A stretch of DNA of 64,000 bases, from the NCBI GenBank assembly GCA_019426215.1, contig CM033404.1:25116843-25180842 (forward strand). Reading direction: 5' to 3'. Source of the stretch: Buddleja alternifolia (Eukaryota; Streptophyta; Magnoliopsida; Lamiales; Scrophulariaceae). Under the pieces are notes generated by a model. That model made no database searches and was not told the origin of the DNA. It was given only the letters and a program-made list of their open reading frames with translations. Both the position numbers and the translations under genes were made by a program. This document shows, one piece after another, positions 44,706 through 56,416 of the stretch (position 1 is its first letter; every line of letters starts with the position of its first letter).

Positions 44706-46640
44706 GTAAGGCATTGGGGCATTGGCGGAAGTGGGGTTTTGATTGTGTAAGGAGGAGGTGATATTTTGGTCGAGGGGAGGTGTCCAGACACAGGGCACGA
44801 TGTCAGTTGTTAGTTTCTGACTACGCGAAATACCTTTCACGCTATTCCCTCGTACAAGTTTCTGATCAAGCAACCCAAACAAAAATTCCGTCGCCTAAAA
44901 TCCTTTCGAACCCGTTGGCCTCCTTGGATTTCATGAGCTCCGATTTTCGTTCCTTGTATCTTCAAGCGATCCAATTGTCTCGCCTCTAAGATGTTGCGAT
45001 CGGTATAGCTCCGGGGATGCCGAACGTAATGGAAGCACATGGAATTTAATAAAAAATTGGCATCCCCAAATTAGGGCTAGTACTACCCCCAAACTTAGCT
45101 TTGATCGTCCTTGATCAAATACAATCAAGCACACACATGAAGATTAAAATTTTCATTTGCCAATTCATACACATAAGAGCAAGCATTGTACCACGAAAAA
45201 GATTCTGAAAAGTTACCCATTCCTTTGAATACCCATTCCTTTGAACATTCAACAATTCAAAAATCGCACAAAATCTTAGTTTCCATCCCCAAATCATGAA
45301 CTCCCACTCCCATATTCATGTCAAGAGCACACTTTAGACAAGATTATGCAAACTAATTGGAAAGTAAAGATATTGAAACAATTCAACATTCGTTAACCCA
45401 TCGGTGTGCATAAAGTGCAAAAGTCAAAATCAAAAGATCTTTTCGGCTTGTAATGTAAGGCTAGGTGATGGCTAGGACCGGAAGATATGGATAAAGTGAT
45501 TAAGTCAAGAGAGCCTATAACTCAAGATCATCGAGCTAAATCCGCATATAAATTTTCACAACTTATCACTTTTCACTTTTCACTCTCTTTTGCTTTTCAA
45601 CTTATAACCCTCAAACTTGTTTCTTTTTATACCAGGTTGTACAAAAATTACAAAGCCAAACGATCCAAACTGGAGCTAAAATTAATGCCTAGTTGAGAGC
45701 TTCCTTTTTTTTTTATAACTCTCTCGACTATTTAGCTCATTGCTCAATATTTTTTTTCATTTCATCCCATTTGTTTTTTTTTACATAATACTTCAAATCT
45801 CAAATTCCCATCATAACCAAAAATATCACTATCCAACTCATATACATTGAAATCAAAACAAATTGACTACCCATATTCAAGTCAAATGATATGAAGTTCT
45901 GAACTCTCTTGATTGGGTGCAAGACATTGTTTCTTTTTAGGCTAGAAGGTTGTTGTCGTGGCTTATGAAAGAAAGCAAATGGCGGTTTCGAGTGTGCTTA
46001 GCACACTCCATTCTCATTAATAAGGCTCAAATCAAGGTCTAGGGATTATGCAATATAGAGAAGGCCAAAATGTTAGGCTAATGACAATGAAAGATGGCCT
46101 AAATCATTTTATGACTTCACAACATTAATACATACTTCATAGTCAACGAAATTGAAAGTTCAATGTTATAAATCTGCAAGAATTCGCATAAGCATGACTA
46201 AAAAGGGCTTTCAAGTCACAACATATGACATGTTGACCACAGACAAGGGACTTTGACTTTAACAGAGTGAAGATATTCAAACGTATTCTGCTCTTATGCA
46301 AGGGTGCACCAATTCATGAATTCTAATTCAACAAGGTTGTACTTACGAATGCGTGCATAAATTGAAACAAAATGAACGGAGAATTCACAATAAAAGCACA
46401 AACGAATCAAAAGCAAAAATGTACGCCACCCCCAAACTTAAATTAAACATTGTCCTCAATGTTTATGAAATAAATGCAAGGTAAGAGGGATAAGCGATAC
46501 AAACCCGAAATGGAAACCTGAAGGAGAGAAATCTCTAGAAAACCACATCAATAATAAGACGGGAAAGAAAGCAAGATAAAGACAAAAAGGAAAAAGGGAA
46601 AGCGATAAAGAAGTTTGGGTTGCCTCCCAAGAAGCGCTTG
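44706..46640 (-). other. 3' noncoding part of the Athila-like element
   Basis: No domain is recognised. Short frames are shadows. The region contains the CCCCCAAACTTA words near 45087 and 46432, seen from the plus strand, that are typical of the pol-to-3'LTR interval of Athila-type elements. Confidence 0.5.
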
Positions 46641-47349
46641 TTTAAATTCATTAACTTGACTCTCCTTTTCTTTTTCTTTTTCACCCAATACCAGTGGCAC
46701 CCTTAGTGAACATTTGATCGAGGCCTTGTTTAAACTTCACAGTCTTCTTATCCTTTGTAGCCATTTTTCTCAAGGACTCGTCTATAGGTAAGACTTGGTA
46801 AACATGATGAATGGTAGAAGAGTTTTTCGTTTCATTAGACAAATCAAATTTCACCTCTTCTTCTCCAACCTTGAAAGTTAACTTACCATGCTTAACATCA
46901 ATAATTGCTCCATCTGTGGCTAAGAAAGGTCATCCCAAAATAATGGGGACCTCAGCATCGTTGGCTATGTCCAGTACTATGAAATCGACTGGAATGATAA
47001 GATTCTTCACCTTGACCAAAATGTTCTCTAAGATGCCTACAGGGTGCTTTACCGAGTGCTCCGCCAATTGCAAAGAGATTGTAGTGGGTTTTAAGTTTGT
47101 GAATCCGAGCTCCCTACACACAGATAAGAGCATGAGTGAAACACTAGCACCTAAATCACATAAAGATTTTGAAAAATTCAAATGACCAATAGTGCAAGGT
47201 ATAGAGAAACTCCCTGGATCTCTTAGTTTTGGTGGAAGCATGTTTTGTAGAATAGTTGAACATTCCACCGTAGTAGGCATCGTATCATGCTCTTCCACTT
47301 TTCTTTTAGTGGAGAGGATCTCTTTAATAAATTTAGCATAGTTTGGCAT
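46640..47349 (-). pseudogene. Athila-like aspartic protease
   Basis: The minus-strand frame has LPPKLRDPGSFSIPCTIGHL, the active site LCDLGASVSLM, LQLAEHSVKHPVGILEN and FIVLDIANDAEVPIILG, the order of Athila-type retropepsins. A TGA at 46930-46932 falls where an arginine codon is usual, consistent with a CpG-type C-to-T change. The frame continues beyond it through PFLATDGAI to about 46640. The protease would cut Gag; this copy is interrupted. Confidence 0.88.
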
Positions 47350-48348
47350 TTGTTACAAAACATCAACAAGAGGAATGTCAAATACGCAATTGTTTAAAAA
47401 TATCAAGAAACTTAGCAAATTGCTTATCTAACTTTCCTTTTGTAATGCAAGCGGAAAAGGGGGCCTTGGTTTGGGTACGGAGGGTTCGGGTGAAGAATTT
47501 CCCGAAACAGGGGAGAACACTGCGGCATTGGAGGGTTGAACGCTGCGGCATTCCACTACAGTAGGTCCAACACAGCGGTGTTCCTTAGGGAACACCGCGG
47601 CGTTCTTTCCAGAGTTGGATGCTACCTTGTTTTAATCGAAACACTGTGGTATATCATCCATTTTAACTCCCAATTCAGGATTGATGAGGTTCTTTCCACT
47701 ATGAAGAGTTACCGCATGAACTTGTTCCCTTAGATTTTTCTCAGTATCACTTGGTAACGTGCCTTGGATTCATCCTGAAAGCATGTTGGCAATTTGCCCA
47801 ATTTGAGTCTCTAAGTTCTTTAGTGCGACTTCTTAATTTTTTAAGCTTGCTTCTTGTCTCTTGGAAGTCATTTCATAAGATTGAACTTTTGTTCTGTAGT
47901 TGACATGAACCTTTGCAACACATCTTCCAAATTATTCTTTTCTTAGGTTCTTGTGGTTGTTGAAACCCTGCCTTTGAAATGAAGGTTGTTGGAAACCTCC
48001 TTGGTTTTGCTGAAAACTGAGTGGTGGTGGTTTTGCCATATTCATATTTTGATTCCACGAGAAATTTGGATGATTCTTCCATCCCGGATTGAAAGAGTTC
48101 GAGTAGGGATTATTCTATTAATGACTTGAATTTCCCATGAAGTTAGCACTTTCAACCGAGTTAGGTGTCAGGCACTCAAAGTTTGTGTGATCACCTCCAC
48201 AATTTTCACAAGCGACCTTGACCTGATTCACTGTACCATGCATGAGTCCTAAAACGTCTAACCTTTTGTTTAGGGCCTCCAATTAAAGAGCGACGCATGA
48301 ACTATCTCCAATTTCATGCACTACGGAAGGCTTCTTGGGCAATGTGAT
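47350..48348 (-). pseudogene. Athila-like gag C-terminal part with zinc knuckle
   Basis: The zinc knuckle CENCGGDHTNFEC (CX2CX3HX4C) is encoded near 48173-48213. A glutamine/asparagine-rich stretch follows (GWKNHPNFSWNQN, SFQQNQGGFQQPSF) at about 47950-48090. Several stops and shifts interrupt it. A GC-rich insert with GCGGCATT/GCGGCGTT words lies at about 47510-47605. Confidence 0.8.
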
Positions 48349-49206
48349 TCATTCGGTTGGCCATTGATAGTTGTTTTTGGCCATTAGTTCAATTAATGCC
48401 AAAGCTTCATCGGATGATTTGTTCATGATAATACCTCCCACGGTGGCATCTAGATTTGTACGGAGATTAGGTCCCAACCCCAAATAGAAGGTTTGCATAA
48501 GTGTCGGCACAGCTAACCCACGGTGTGAGCATTTCCTCAAAAGTTCCTTGAAACGCTCACATGCCTCGTAAAGTGATTCCCCCTCAAATTGACAAAAGCT
48601 AGTGATCTCATTTTTCATGGCTGTTGTCTTACCTAGTGGAAAATACTTGGATAAAAATTTATCTACCATTTGATCCCAAGTATGGATGGAGCCGGTTGGC
48701 AAAGAATTGAACCAATGTTTAGCTTTATCTTTGAGAGGGAATGGAAATAACCGTAAGCATATGGCGTCGTCGGTGACTCCGTTGTTCTTAAAAGTATGGA
48801 TAATCTCTAGGAATGTGGCTATATGAGCGTGTGGATCATCATGGAGTAAACCGGAGAATTGAACCTGTTTTCCTATCATTTGGATATACCCCAGTAGGAT
48901 TTGAAAAGTGTTAGCCTCTACCGGTGGTAGAACGATTGGTCTAGCGGCTCCTTGAATGTTTGGCGTCAGAAAATCCCTCAAAGGGCGTTGAGGAGGTGTT
49001 TCTGGTTGGTTTAGAGGGATGCGCAGATTCACAATCTCCCGACGAACTGCTTCTTCTAACATAGCAGGATCTATGTGAAGAGGAGAATTCAAATCCATTG
49101 TATCTTGATGTTGTTGAGCCTCTCTTTGTAGTATTACCCCTTGAGTAAACGTTCGTTCAATTTCAGGGTCCAACTCCGCTAGTCCAATCCGATTAGTGCG
49201 GGTCAT
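48349..49206 (-). CDS. Athila-like gag (capsid) fragment
   Basis: An open frame of 285 codons starts MTRTNRIGLAELDPEIERTF and carries the retrotransposon gag domain: DDPHAHIATFLEIIHTFKNN, AICLRLFPFPLKDKAKHWFN, WDQMVDKFLSKYFPLGKTTA and FCQFEGESLYEACERFKELL. It stops just after YQWPTE, where related proteins continue into the zinc knuckle region. So it is a truncated capsid frame, long and well preserved compared with the rest of the element. Confidence 0.88.
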   Translation of the reverse strand: MTRTNRIGLAELDPEIERTFTQGVILQREAQQHQDTMDLNSPLHIDPAMLEEAVRREIVNLRIPLNQPETPPQRPLRDFLTPNIQGAARPIVLPPVEANTFQILLGYIQMIGKQVQFSGLLHDDPHAHIATFLEIIHTFKNNGVTDDAICLRLFPFPLKDKAKHWFNSLPTGSIHTWDQMVDKFLSKYFPLGKTTAMKNEITSFCQFEGESLYEACERFKELLRKCSHRGLAVPTLMQTFYLGLGPNLRTNLDATVGGIIMNKSSDEALALIELMAKNNYQWPTE

Positions 49207-49316
49207 GCACTAAACAAGATCAACCTTGCACAAAGAAAGACAAAACAATTAGTAACAAAAAACAATGACCTTAGCTCAGAAAGAATAAAAGAATCTCAAT
49301 ATTAGATAAATAGAAG

Positions 49317-49334
49317 TCCCCAGCAACAGCGCCA
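49317..49334 (-). other. tRNA-Asp-type primer binding site
   Basis: The minus strand reads TGGCGCTGTTGCTGGGGA, two differences from the TGGCGCCGTTGCCGGGGA typical of Athila/Tat-type gypsy elements. It lies about eleven bases from the LTR edge. Confidence 0.8.
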
Positions 49335-49971
49335 AAAACTTAACATGACAAAATCCTAGCAAGAGAACTAGGTCGCGTAAGTAGTAAAGTGGATGTTTAA
49401 GTCCGGGTTATTGTATCCCCAGGGACAACTATAATCTAAGTACCAAGACTACTACATTACTCAATTCTAAGTTAGGTCGGTCAATAGAAGGTTGATTAAC
49501 TAATTAATAATAACTAGAAAATAAACTAAGGCAACTTCAAACCAAATAAAGGAAGGAAGCAATGGAGAGATGCGATTAAGACACATAGTTCAACCATTGA
49601 TGCATTTTGATTGTGATTAAGGTTCTATTGGATTATTAGATAGATTTAGCTAAGGTGAAATTCCCTAACATCCGTACTACCCAATCTCTTGGCATAGCAA
49701 CTATACCCTTGTTAATGATTTCCTATATATCTCTATATGAAAACCTAGCTTAACAAAGGTGCATTTAAGGTCCAGGAATTTTCCACTTGAATGGAAAGAC
49801 ACTTAAAGAAACCAAGTCTATCTCTAGTCAGTTTAACTATAAGGTATTCAAAGTTTATATCTTCCCTGGGTTATTATCTCTCGATCTCTAACCTAGGCAT
49901 TATATTGAACACTTGGTGATCAAGCAAGTGAAGCATTGAGATCAAATATTGAATATATAACTAAAACCAAC

Positions 49972-51443
49972 AGTTGGTTCCAAGTGGCATACGAAAGGGT
50001 CTAGAAGGGGGGGTTGAATAGACCCTGAAGTCTTTTTCGACTTCAAAAATATTTGTATTAAAATTTGTTGGACGCTTGAAAATTAGGCGCTTGACTGAGC
50101 GTCTATTGAAGACTGTTTTTAGAAAGTTAACTTAGACTTCAAGATTTGAATACTATAACCGAATAAGTTTAAGCGTTCAATTCTTTGATCAGTGTTAGCA
50201 CAGCGGAATGATTTTAAAATCTTCTCTGAAAGCTTTAGCATCACCGAAAGTGTGTTTAGTTGCTTAGCGTTCAATTAAGTCTCACTTAACAAATTTATGC
50301 AATAATATGACAATAAGGAAATTGACTGTAAAGTAAAGAACACAATATTTGTAAGGTTCTTTGGGTGGTGTAATCCCAACTACGTCCTTCTTCTCCTTTT
50401 TCACTTGGAGGGAATTCACTAAAATGAATCACGAAGCTTCACATAGACAACTTCTACACAATAGCAAATTGATGAAAGCTTGATCTCGAGTTCCCTGATC
50501 ACACAGATTTCAACTCGGCTAAGATCTGCTTCTGACAATGCTTCTCTCACTCAGAAATAATGCTTTGTCTTCAATGACTTCGTCACACAGATGGAAGAGG
50601 TTGATGGGTTTTTATCACGGTTTTGTTTGATTTGAAAAGTTCAAACACTTTAGTAATATCTCTTTGAAAGATTAGGTTCTTCTATGAAATGGTAAGAGAT
50701 ATAGATTTGGCTGTAGAAATGTTTAAGCTCAATGAAATTTTGTCTATGGAGGATTTGAGCTTTTAAAAGTTGGATATAGATTACAAGCGTAAGTGAATAA
50801 TTCTGTGTCATTTAGGTTTGAGCTGTGTGTGTCTATTTATAGACTTTTCTCGAGATTTGTCCGTTGGACATAAGCAGATGCGTGAGAAACACGAAGCGCG
50901 TGACTTAGTCCTTTTTCTGACATCTCTAAAAATTCTGCTGCACAGAGTTAGTAGCAGACCTACTTTGAGTTGACAACCAATGGGGAAGGCACATCCATAC
51001 CGTCAATAGCCCTTATCACATTTAATGCTCTTATCAAGCATTTACTGCATTTGAATTTATTTCCCGTTAGAAATAAATGTCCATTGGTTTCATTTAATAA
51101 CGTATTGACTTCGGATTAACTTCAGGTGACGACAAGCGCTTACACACGAAAGTCATCCTGAATTGATTCATAAGCGTTTGACTTAATGAATCTAACATCT
51201 TCAAAGTCTTTAGACGCTGATCTTCGATTTCACCTTGATAGGCTCACCTAGAATTCTATCTTAGCTCAAGCGCTCGATACTAGTCTAAAAGCTATAAAGA
51301 TAAATGCCTTAACAAAAATTACAACTTGATTACTTTTAAACGCTTATACATGTACTAAGAAAATATAAACTTACATATCTTTGGGGTTTAACAAGAAACC
51401 TATCTTGTCATCATCAAAACATCTAACATGAAATTTCCTAACA
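49972..51443. mobile_element. Solo LTR 3, target duplication CCAAC
   Basis: A 1472-bp insert runs from AGTTGGTTCC (the usual TG apparently mutated to AG) to CCTAACA, flanked by CCAAC at 49967-49971 and 51444-51448. It contains TCTAGAAGGGGGGGTTGAAT near the left end and TCTTGTCATCATCAAAAC near the right end, words common in long-LTR copia elements of the SIRE/Maximus kind. That family assignment is tentative. The flanking Athila LTR reads on smoothly across it. Confidence 0.8.
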
Positions 51444-51811
51444 CCAACATTAATCAAATAAACATAAAAACAACAACAATCAAAATAACATAAACAACCT
51501 AGCCAAGGCCTTAATCATATACGTTTAGCTCATATTCTTGTCACAAGTACGGATCTAAATCATACAAATCATAGTAGAGAGAGTTGAAAAATTTTAAGAA
51601 ATAAAGACGTAAAAACTCCCAAATAATCGTGATGATTTCGATCCCTCGTTGAATTCTTCGTCGTCTTGCGAATTCGGGCCTTCAAAGAGTCGTTATGACC
51701 TTCAATCCTCTCTCCAAGCTTTTTCTCCCCTTTTTGGAGTGTGGCTACCACTCTAAGGCATGTTAGGGTAAAAAATGACTAAAAGGGGTATTTATAGAGC
51801 AATCCTCCGCT

Positions 51812-51898
51812 TCGAACGCCGCAGCGTTAGGTCCTGAATGCCGCGGCGTTCACTTTCTGCGCCGAACGCCGCGGCATTGGCGGCGTTCATCCCCTGCT
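51812..51898. repeat. GAACGCCGCGGCGTT-like palindromic words
   Basis: Four copies of (GA)ACGCCGC(G/A)GC(G/A)TT within 85 bp, several perfect palindromes, in the U3 part of the Athila-like LTR. Related words occur inside the same element at 47515-47605. Confidence 0.7.
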
Positions 51899-52434
51899 GC
51901 TCCATCCAATTTTGGTAAAATATGCATAACTTTCTTTACCGATGTCGGAATAAGCTGATTCAAGTTGATGTAGAATCCTAACACAAAGATGTACAACTAT
52001 CAAGAAGACACTAAGGCCCAAATAAAAAATTAAAGATGATAAAACTATCTCCCAAGTCTCTAAATGAGAAAACTTCATCGTAAGACATCTCTTCCGATGA
52101 CTTTTTCACCCCCTTCCCTACATATCTGATCTTTTTCTTCAACATAAGACATGTACCTTTGCCTCTTATCTTTACATTGGTATACCAAGTGTGTAATTTG
52201 GACATAGGTAGAGAAATCTATTCCATAAACTCTTGCATTGTGCAGACAGTTTGTATCTTTATGCATGATTTACCTTCAATCCTTGTTCTTTTTCTCCAAA
52301 TATTATGTTATTCTATAAAATATGAGAAAAAAAGGGTGGAAGCATCATATGTGATCAAATTATCAAGGAAACAATCAAAACCAAGTCGATAAACGGGTGA
52401 AAACTAGTGCAAAAATAACATATATCAATAGACA

Positions 52435-53451
52435 TTGTACCATCAGATTCAAAAACTATCCTAAGAGGAAGTTTTCTTATGTTTACCTCTTGAAGAACTT
52501 AAAAATAGCAAAGTCTTTTTAAGCTACTCCCTGCTACAGCTCTCCGGATTAGATTTGCCCTAGCGCCCTAAGTGTTGCGCCACTAAGTTTATCCATACTT
52601 TAGCTCGTACCCTCGATTATCTCCACTAGTGCTAGCCAAGAGAATATCGAATTTCAGCTTATGAGAAAAAGGGATAGGAATATATTTTGGTGTTCTTCGT
52701 ACTCAACACATGAGTTGGAAGAATAATTTGTGAAATAGGTGGAAGAAAAAGGATGGAGAGAAAAAGAACTTTCAGAATCAAAATTGTAAATTATGGATTG
52801 CTTTTTTAACTTAAGAATAAAATATCAATACACATATATATAGAGTGAGAGTCCAACATAAATCAAACTCACACACCCACACCTACACACCTAAATGGGC
52901 ATGTGTATATATATATTGATGATGGTAAAATTCGTCAGTCAATGAATATCGCGTGATTGACCAAGTAGGGAGGGAATCTGATCCAACTCACGACAAACTA
53001 GGTTGGGGGTTGAAGAATGTATAAACTGCACTCGTCGTTATGTGAGCTGCCTATGTACCCAAAGTGATGGGATCAAGTCAATTCGTAATTTTATGGTGGG
53101 TTTCCTCTCAGAAGTAGTTAGTGGATTTTTTTTGAAAGAGTAGATAATGATCTTACATCAGCTCCTTTCAAGTATATATATGGCTGACAGCAGGCTATGG
53201 GTCGGGGCTTGATCATTGATCCATTTGTCTATTTATTAATCTAATACATGGTTATCTTATATTAAAATAGCCCTCTTTTCTATTATGCTCTCTTAAGCAT
53301 AGCAGGCCGTATTCACAGTGAGCCGCCAGCCCTTTGGGGCTCGCTTATTATATTAACCATGGGCTTGACCCACAAGTAGCATCCCGGTCCGTGCCGGGAA
53401 TAGATTAATTAACGTAGTGCCCCTACACATTTTTTGTGCACATCATAATGC
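52435..53451 (-). repeat. Probable 3' LTR of the Tat-like element
   Basis: Reading the minus strand, a purine-rich CCCGGGAGTGGGAGGCAT precedes TGATGTGCACAAAAAATG. This looks like a polypurine tract followed by an LTR start, which would put the LTR's edge at 53451 on the plus strand. The other end was not found, and nothing in the stretch is coding. The call rests on this one junction and on the position. Confidence 0.4.
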
Positions 53452-53952
53452 CTCCCACTCCCGGGTGTGTTGTATAGGATACCCGGGAGTAATATATGTA
53501 TGCCAAACTTTGTCGCCTTGGGGGGTCTAAGGAGTCACCCCCATGAAGGGGGATATCTTCAGTGTTGTCTCGAGGCAACGTAGGTGTTGTCTTAAAGCAA
53601 CACCGGTAGCTACCTTGAGGTCTGATGCCTCGGGGTTAAATGCCTTGCCATGCCAACGTGTGCTAGGTCCTTCGATTTGAGTGCGCGCCTTTAAAAGAGG
53701 AGGGTGTGTGCCTAGCCTAAGAGGCAGCTTGCGCCTCGCCCTTAAGAAGCTTGTCATCTTAGAGGAGACTTAGAATCTTGAGGCCTCTATCCAGAGTTTC
53801 AGCATCCCGGAGGGGACCTATAATTTTTTTTTACCTCAATCCGAGAATTTGCGCTCCGGAGGGGACTTGGAATTTATTAGATTGGCCTTTGCCCTGAGAT
53901 GAAGGGGCAAGGGTCATTAACTTGTTGCAAGGGGTAAGAGCTTTTGCGAGAA

Positions 53953-54345
53953 AGGGCAAAGCTCTTGGCTCTATGGCGAGTGTGCAAGGTCCTTTGCCTC
54001 GAGAGAGGGCAAAGCTCTTGGCTCTATGGCGAGTGGGCAAGGTCCTTTGCCTCTTTGATGAATAGGAAAAGTCTTTTGCCTCGAGGTAAAGGGGTAAGGT
54101 CCTTGGCCTCTATGATGAATGGGCAAAGTCTTTTACCTGAAGGTAAGGGGGCAAAGTCCTTGGCCTCTGTGGTGAACGGGAAAGGTTTTTTGCCTCGAGG
54201 TGAGGGTGTAAGGTCCTTGTCATCTATCTTGAATGGGCAAGGTCTTTTGCCTCGAGGTGAGGGAGCAAGGTCCTTGACCTCTATGGTGAATGGGCAAGGT
54301 CTTTTCCTTCGAGGCAAGGGGGCAAAGTCCTCGGCCTCTAGGTAT
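53953..54345. repeat. 57-bp minisatellite, about 7 units
   Basis: From 54091 to 54319 the units are exactly 57 bp, each starting GG(G/A)GCAAGGTCCTTGGCCTC and ending TGCCTCGAGGTGAG; two or more shorter, diverged units lie to the left. Because 57 is 19 codons and the unit lacks stops, both strands are open: the minus strand reads a 19-residue SPRGKRPCPF-type repeat. Coding is unlikely; nothing else supports it. Confidence 0.85.
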
Positions 54346-56411
54346 GGTGGTCATTTTTTAGCCAACACTTAATTGTTTTACTTCATTACCTCTCCGCCCT
54401 TATAGAGCATTTTTTAAGCTCATCGTGTTTTTACCAGGGGCCGTCAAGCCTCATTCTTGGAGCTTGCGGGCACCGAGTAGCGGCCCTGAGGAGTTGACCT
54501 CACTGCTTGGCCTCTAAACATGGGGCCTCATGGTCTTGCTGCAAGTCACATCGCCACAGGGCCTCATGGCCTTACCACAACACACGTCGTCTCTCGGCTT
54601 GGCCGCGAGGCATCGTTTTTTCCCTCTGTGGCCCAATATGCCTCAAGGGTTTTGTTTCTGGGCGCAACGTCAAAGTCGGCTTAGCCCTCGTTGATTTTCG
54701 CTGGTCCTTTTTTTACTTGTGAAAAATTTGCTTGTGTTATCGTTTTCGATAGCATCTATAAATGACTTGTTACTAATCGAACCCCCTATTTTTCATAATA
54801 TTGGGGAGCTCCTCCTCCTCCATGGATTTATGAGCTCTAGGTCAATTACTTGACTTGTTTTGCTATTCCCCATGGCTTCATGAGCACTAGCGGGGTGTTT
54901 TGTGCCCCTTGCCTTCATGAGCTCTAGTGGGGTGTTTTGTACACCTTGGCTTCATGAGCGCTAGTGGGGTACTTAGTCATTTTTATGCGCCTTTAGTAGG
55001 ATTTTATGAGTGTCAAGAGTCCTAGACCCTTTGGCATCTTGCTATACTTGAGCATCACTTGCTAGCATTTCACTTAAAGGATACTAGTGTTTTGTTAGCT
55101 AGTAATTCACTAGTGTTTTGCAAACACTAGAGTTTTGCTAACTTGTTTAAACCCACCTACTTGGGAGATATTTTACATCGAGAATTGTATCCCACTATAT
55201 AGATGTATATCCACACATAGGGGTTATGATGATAGTAAACATTAGGTCTTTTAGACTGGGGGGTCACTTAGTTTCAACCCTTATAATTGTGGCCACGTGG
55301 CTATCACGAGGCTCGTTGCCTCGTGGTGGCCGCAAGGCTCGTTCCCTCGCGATCAACACCATGAGGCATTGTACCTCGCGACCTTGCGGATTGTGCCTCA
55401 CGGCGCTAACAGTGAGGCATGTGTCTCGCGGTGGCCGCGAGGCGCCCTCTTCGGGGGCATTGTCCCAGAGCTTATTGCCTCAGGGATTTTTCACGTATGT
55501 GACTTATGGCACTTTTATATGCCCTACGTATATATCCATGTATTTTATCTTATAGTCGCTTTTTGCTGTATGACTAGTAGTTAGTCGAACGTTTGCAACA
55601 TTCTTGTTTTTAACTTGGTATATAGCGCATTTGTGAGCTGCTCATTAGCTCTTTATAGGCTTTGAGTAAGCCTTATATTTTTCTAACTCTGTTGCCTCAT
55701 GAGCTTTGGTGGGGTGACCATGGTGGCATTATTTGTTAGTCTCATGTGATGTCAATGGGTGCCAATGGTGGCATTACCATGCCCACGGTACTTTCTCCAC
55801 TGCCAATGGTGGCATTATAATGCTCATGGCACGTTTCGTATAAAGCCTCAACCTCAACCCTTCTCAATACGGCTGAAAGGATTATAAGGTGGACAAGCAT
55901 CATTCTAGCTTTTGCTAGCTCAAGGGACTTGTATTGTTCCACCTATATTGACCCCTAGTGAGGTCGTGAGTTGTTAAATGCAACCTCGATTGGTTACTTA
56001 TAGTTCCAAAGGGTTATGTTAGTATCTTATTCTAGTTAGCCTTTATGCCTCTTACTTATTAGTGCTTTGTAAAACTAATTTTTATCCGTTTGTGCACTTG
56101 ACTTATCACAGTTTAAGTCTTATTTATTTTTTCTTACCCCCAAGATTTGACTTGGTGGGTGGATTTAGCTTTTTTTCTACCCCCATGATTTGACTTGGTG
56201 GGTGGATCTAGCTTTTTCCCAACCCCCATGATTTGACTTGGTGGGTGGATTTAGCTATCCCTCACATGTATATGTCCCCCACTCCTTAGTTTTTTCCTTT
56301 CTTGTAAAAAAAACTAGGAGTAGTTCATGAAGGGTTAGTCACTTATTTTTTTTGAATAAGTGGCATAGTTCGTGATTAGTAACCACACTGTTTTTTTTTT
56401 AAGTAGAGGTT
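54346..56411. other. Noncoding Tat-like sequence with short tandem repeats
   Basis: Three units of about 37 bp with TTCATGAGC(T)CTAGTGGGGT lie at 54868-54971. Repeated GGCCGCGAGGC/GCCTCGCG words lie at 55300-55450. The region also holds degenerate GGATTATAAGGTGGAC-type blocks near 55870 that recur further right. No gene is recognised. Confidence 0.6.
56135..56258. repeat. 43-bp tandem repeat, three units
   Basis: Units begin at 56135, 56178 and 56221 and share CCCCCATGATTTGACTTGGT followed by GGGTGGAT(T/C)TAGCT. They are nearly identical, unlike the older surrounding sequence. Confidence 0.9.
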
Positions 56412-56416
56412 TGAGT

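Larger units (their letters stand above)
44706..52434 (-). mobile_element. Athila-like Ty3/gypsy remnant lacking reverse transcriptase and integrase
   Basis: On the minus strand: LTR (right), primer site, gag, zinc knuckle, protease, then directly 3' noncoding sequence with GGACAATGTTTAATTTAAG and AAGTTTGGGGGT near 46430. That block normally follows integrase in Athila-type elements, so RT, RNase H and integrase have been deleted or the element is a non-autonomous type. The left end is cut at the LTR ending 44705. Confidence 0.8.
49346..52434 (-). repeat. 5' LTR of the Athila-like element, split by solo LTR 3
   Basis: The inner edge is TGACAAAATCC and the outer edge GACA, so on the minus strand it runs TGTC to GTCA. 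After removal of the inserted solo LTR at 49972-51443 it is about 1.6 kb, normal for this lineage. A block of GAACGCCGCGGCGTT-like words lies at 51815-51895. Confidence 0.7.

Noticed and set aside
53944..54372. 142-codon repeat protein
   Set aside because: The 57-bp minisatellite is stop-free on both strands by its period; no other evidence of coding.
55226..55584. Two overlapping 95-109 codon frames
   Set aside because: Lie over GGCCGCGAGGC-type repeats in noncoding Tat-like DNA, no domain.
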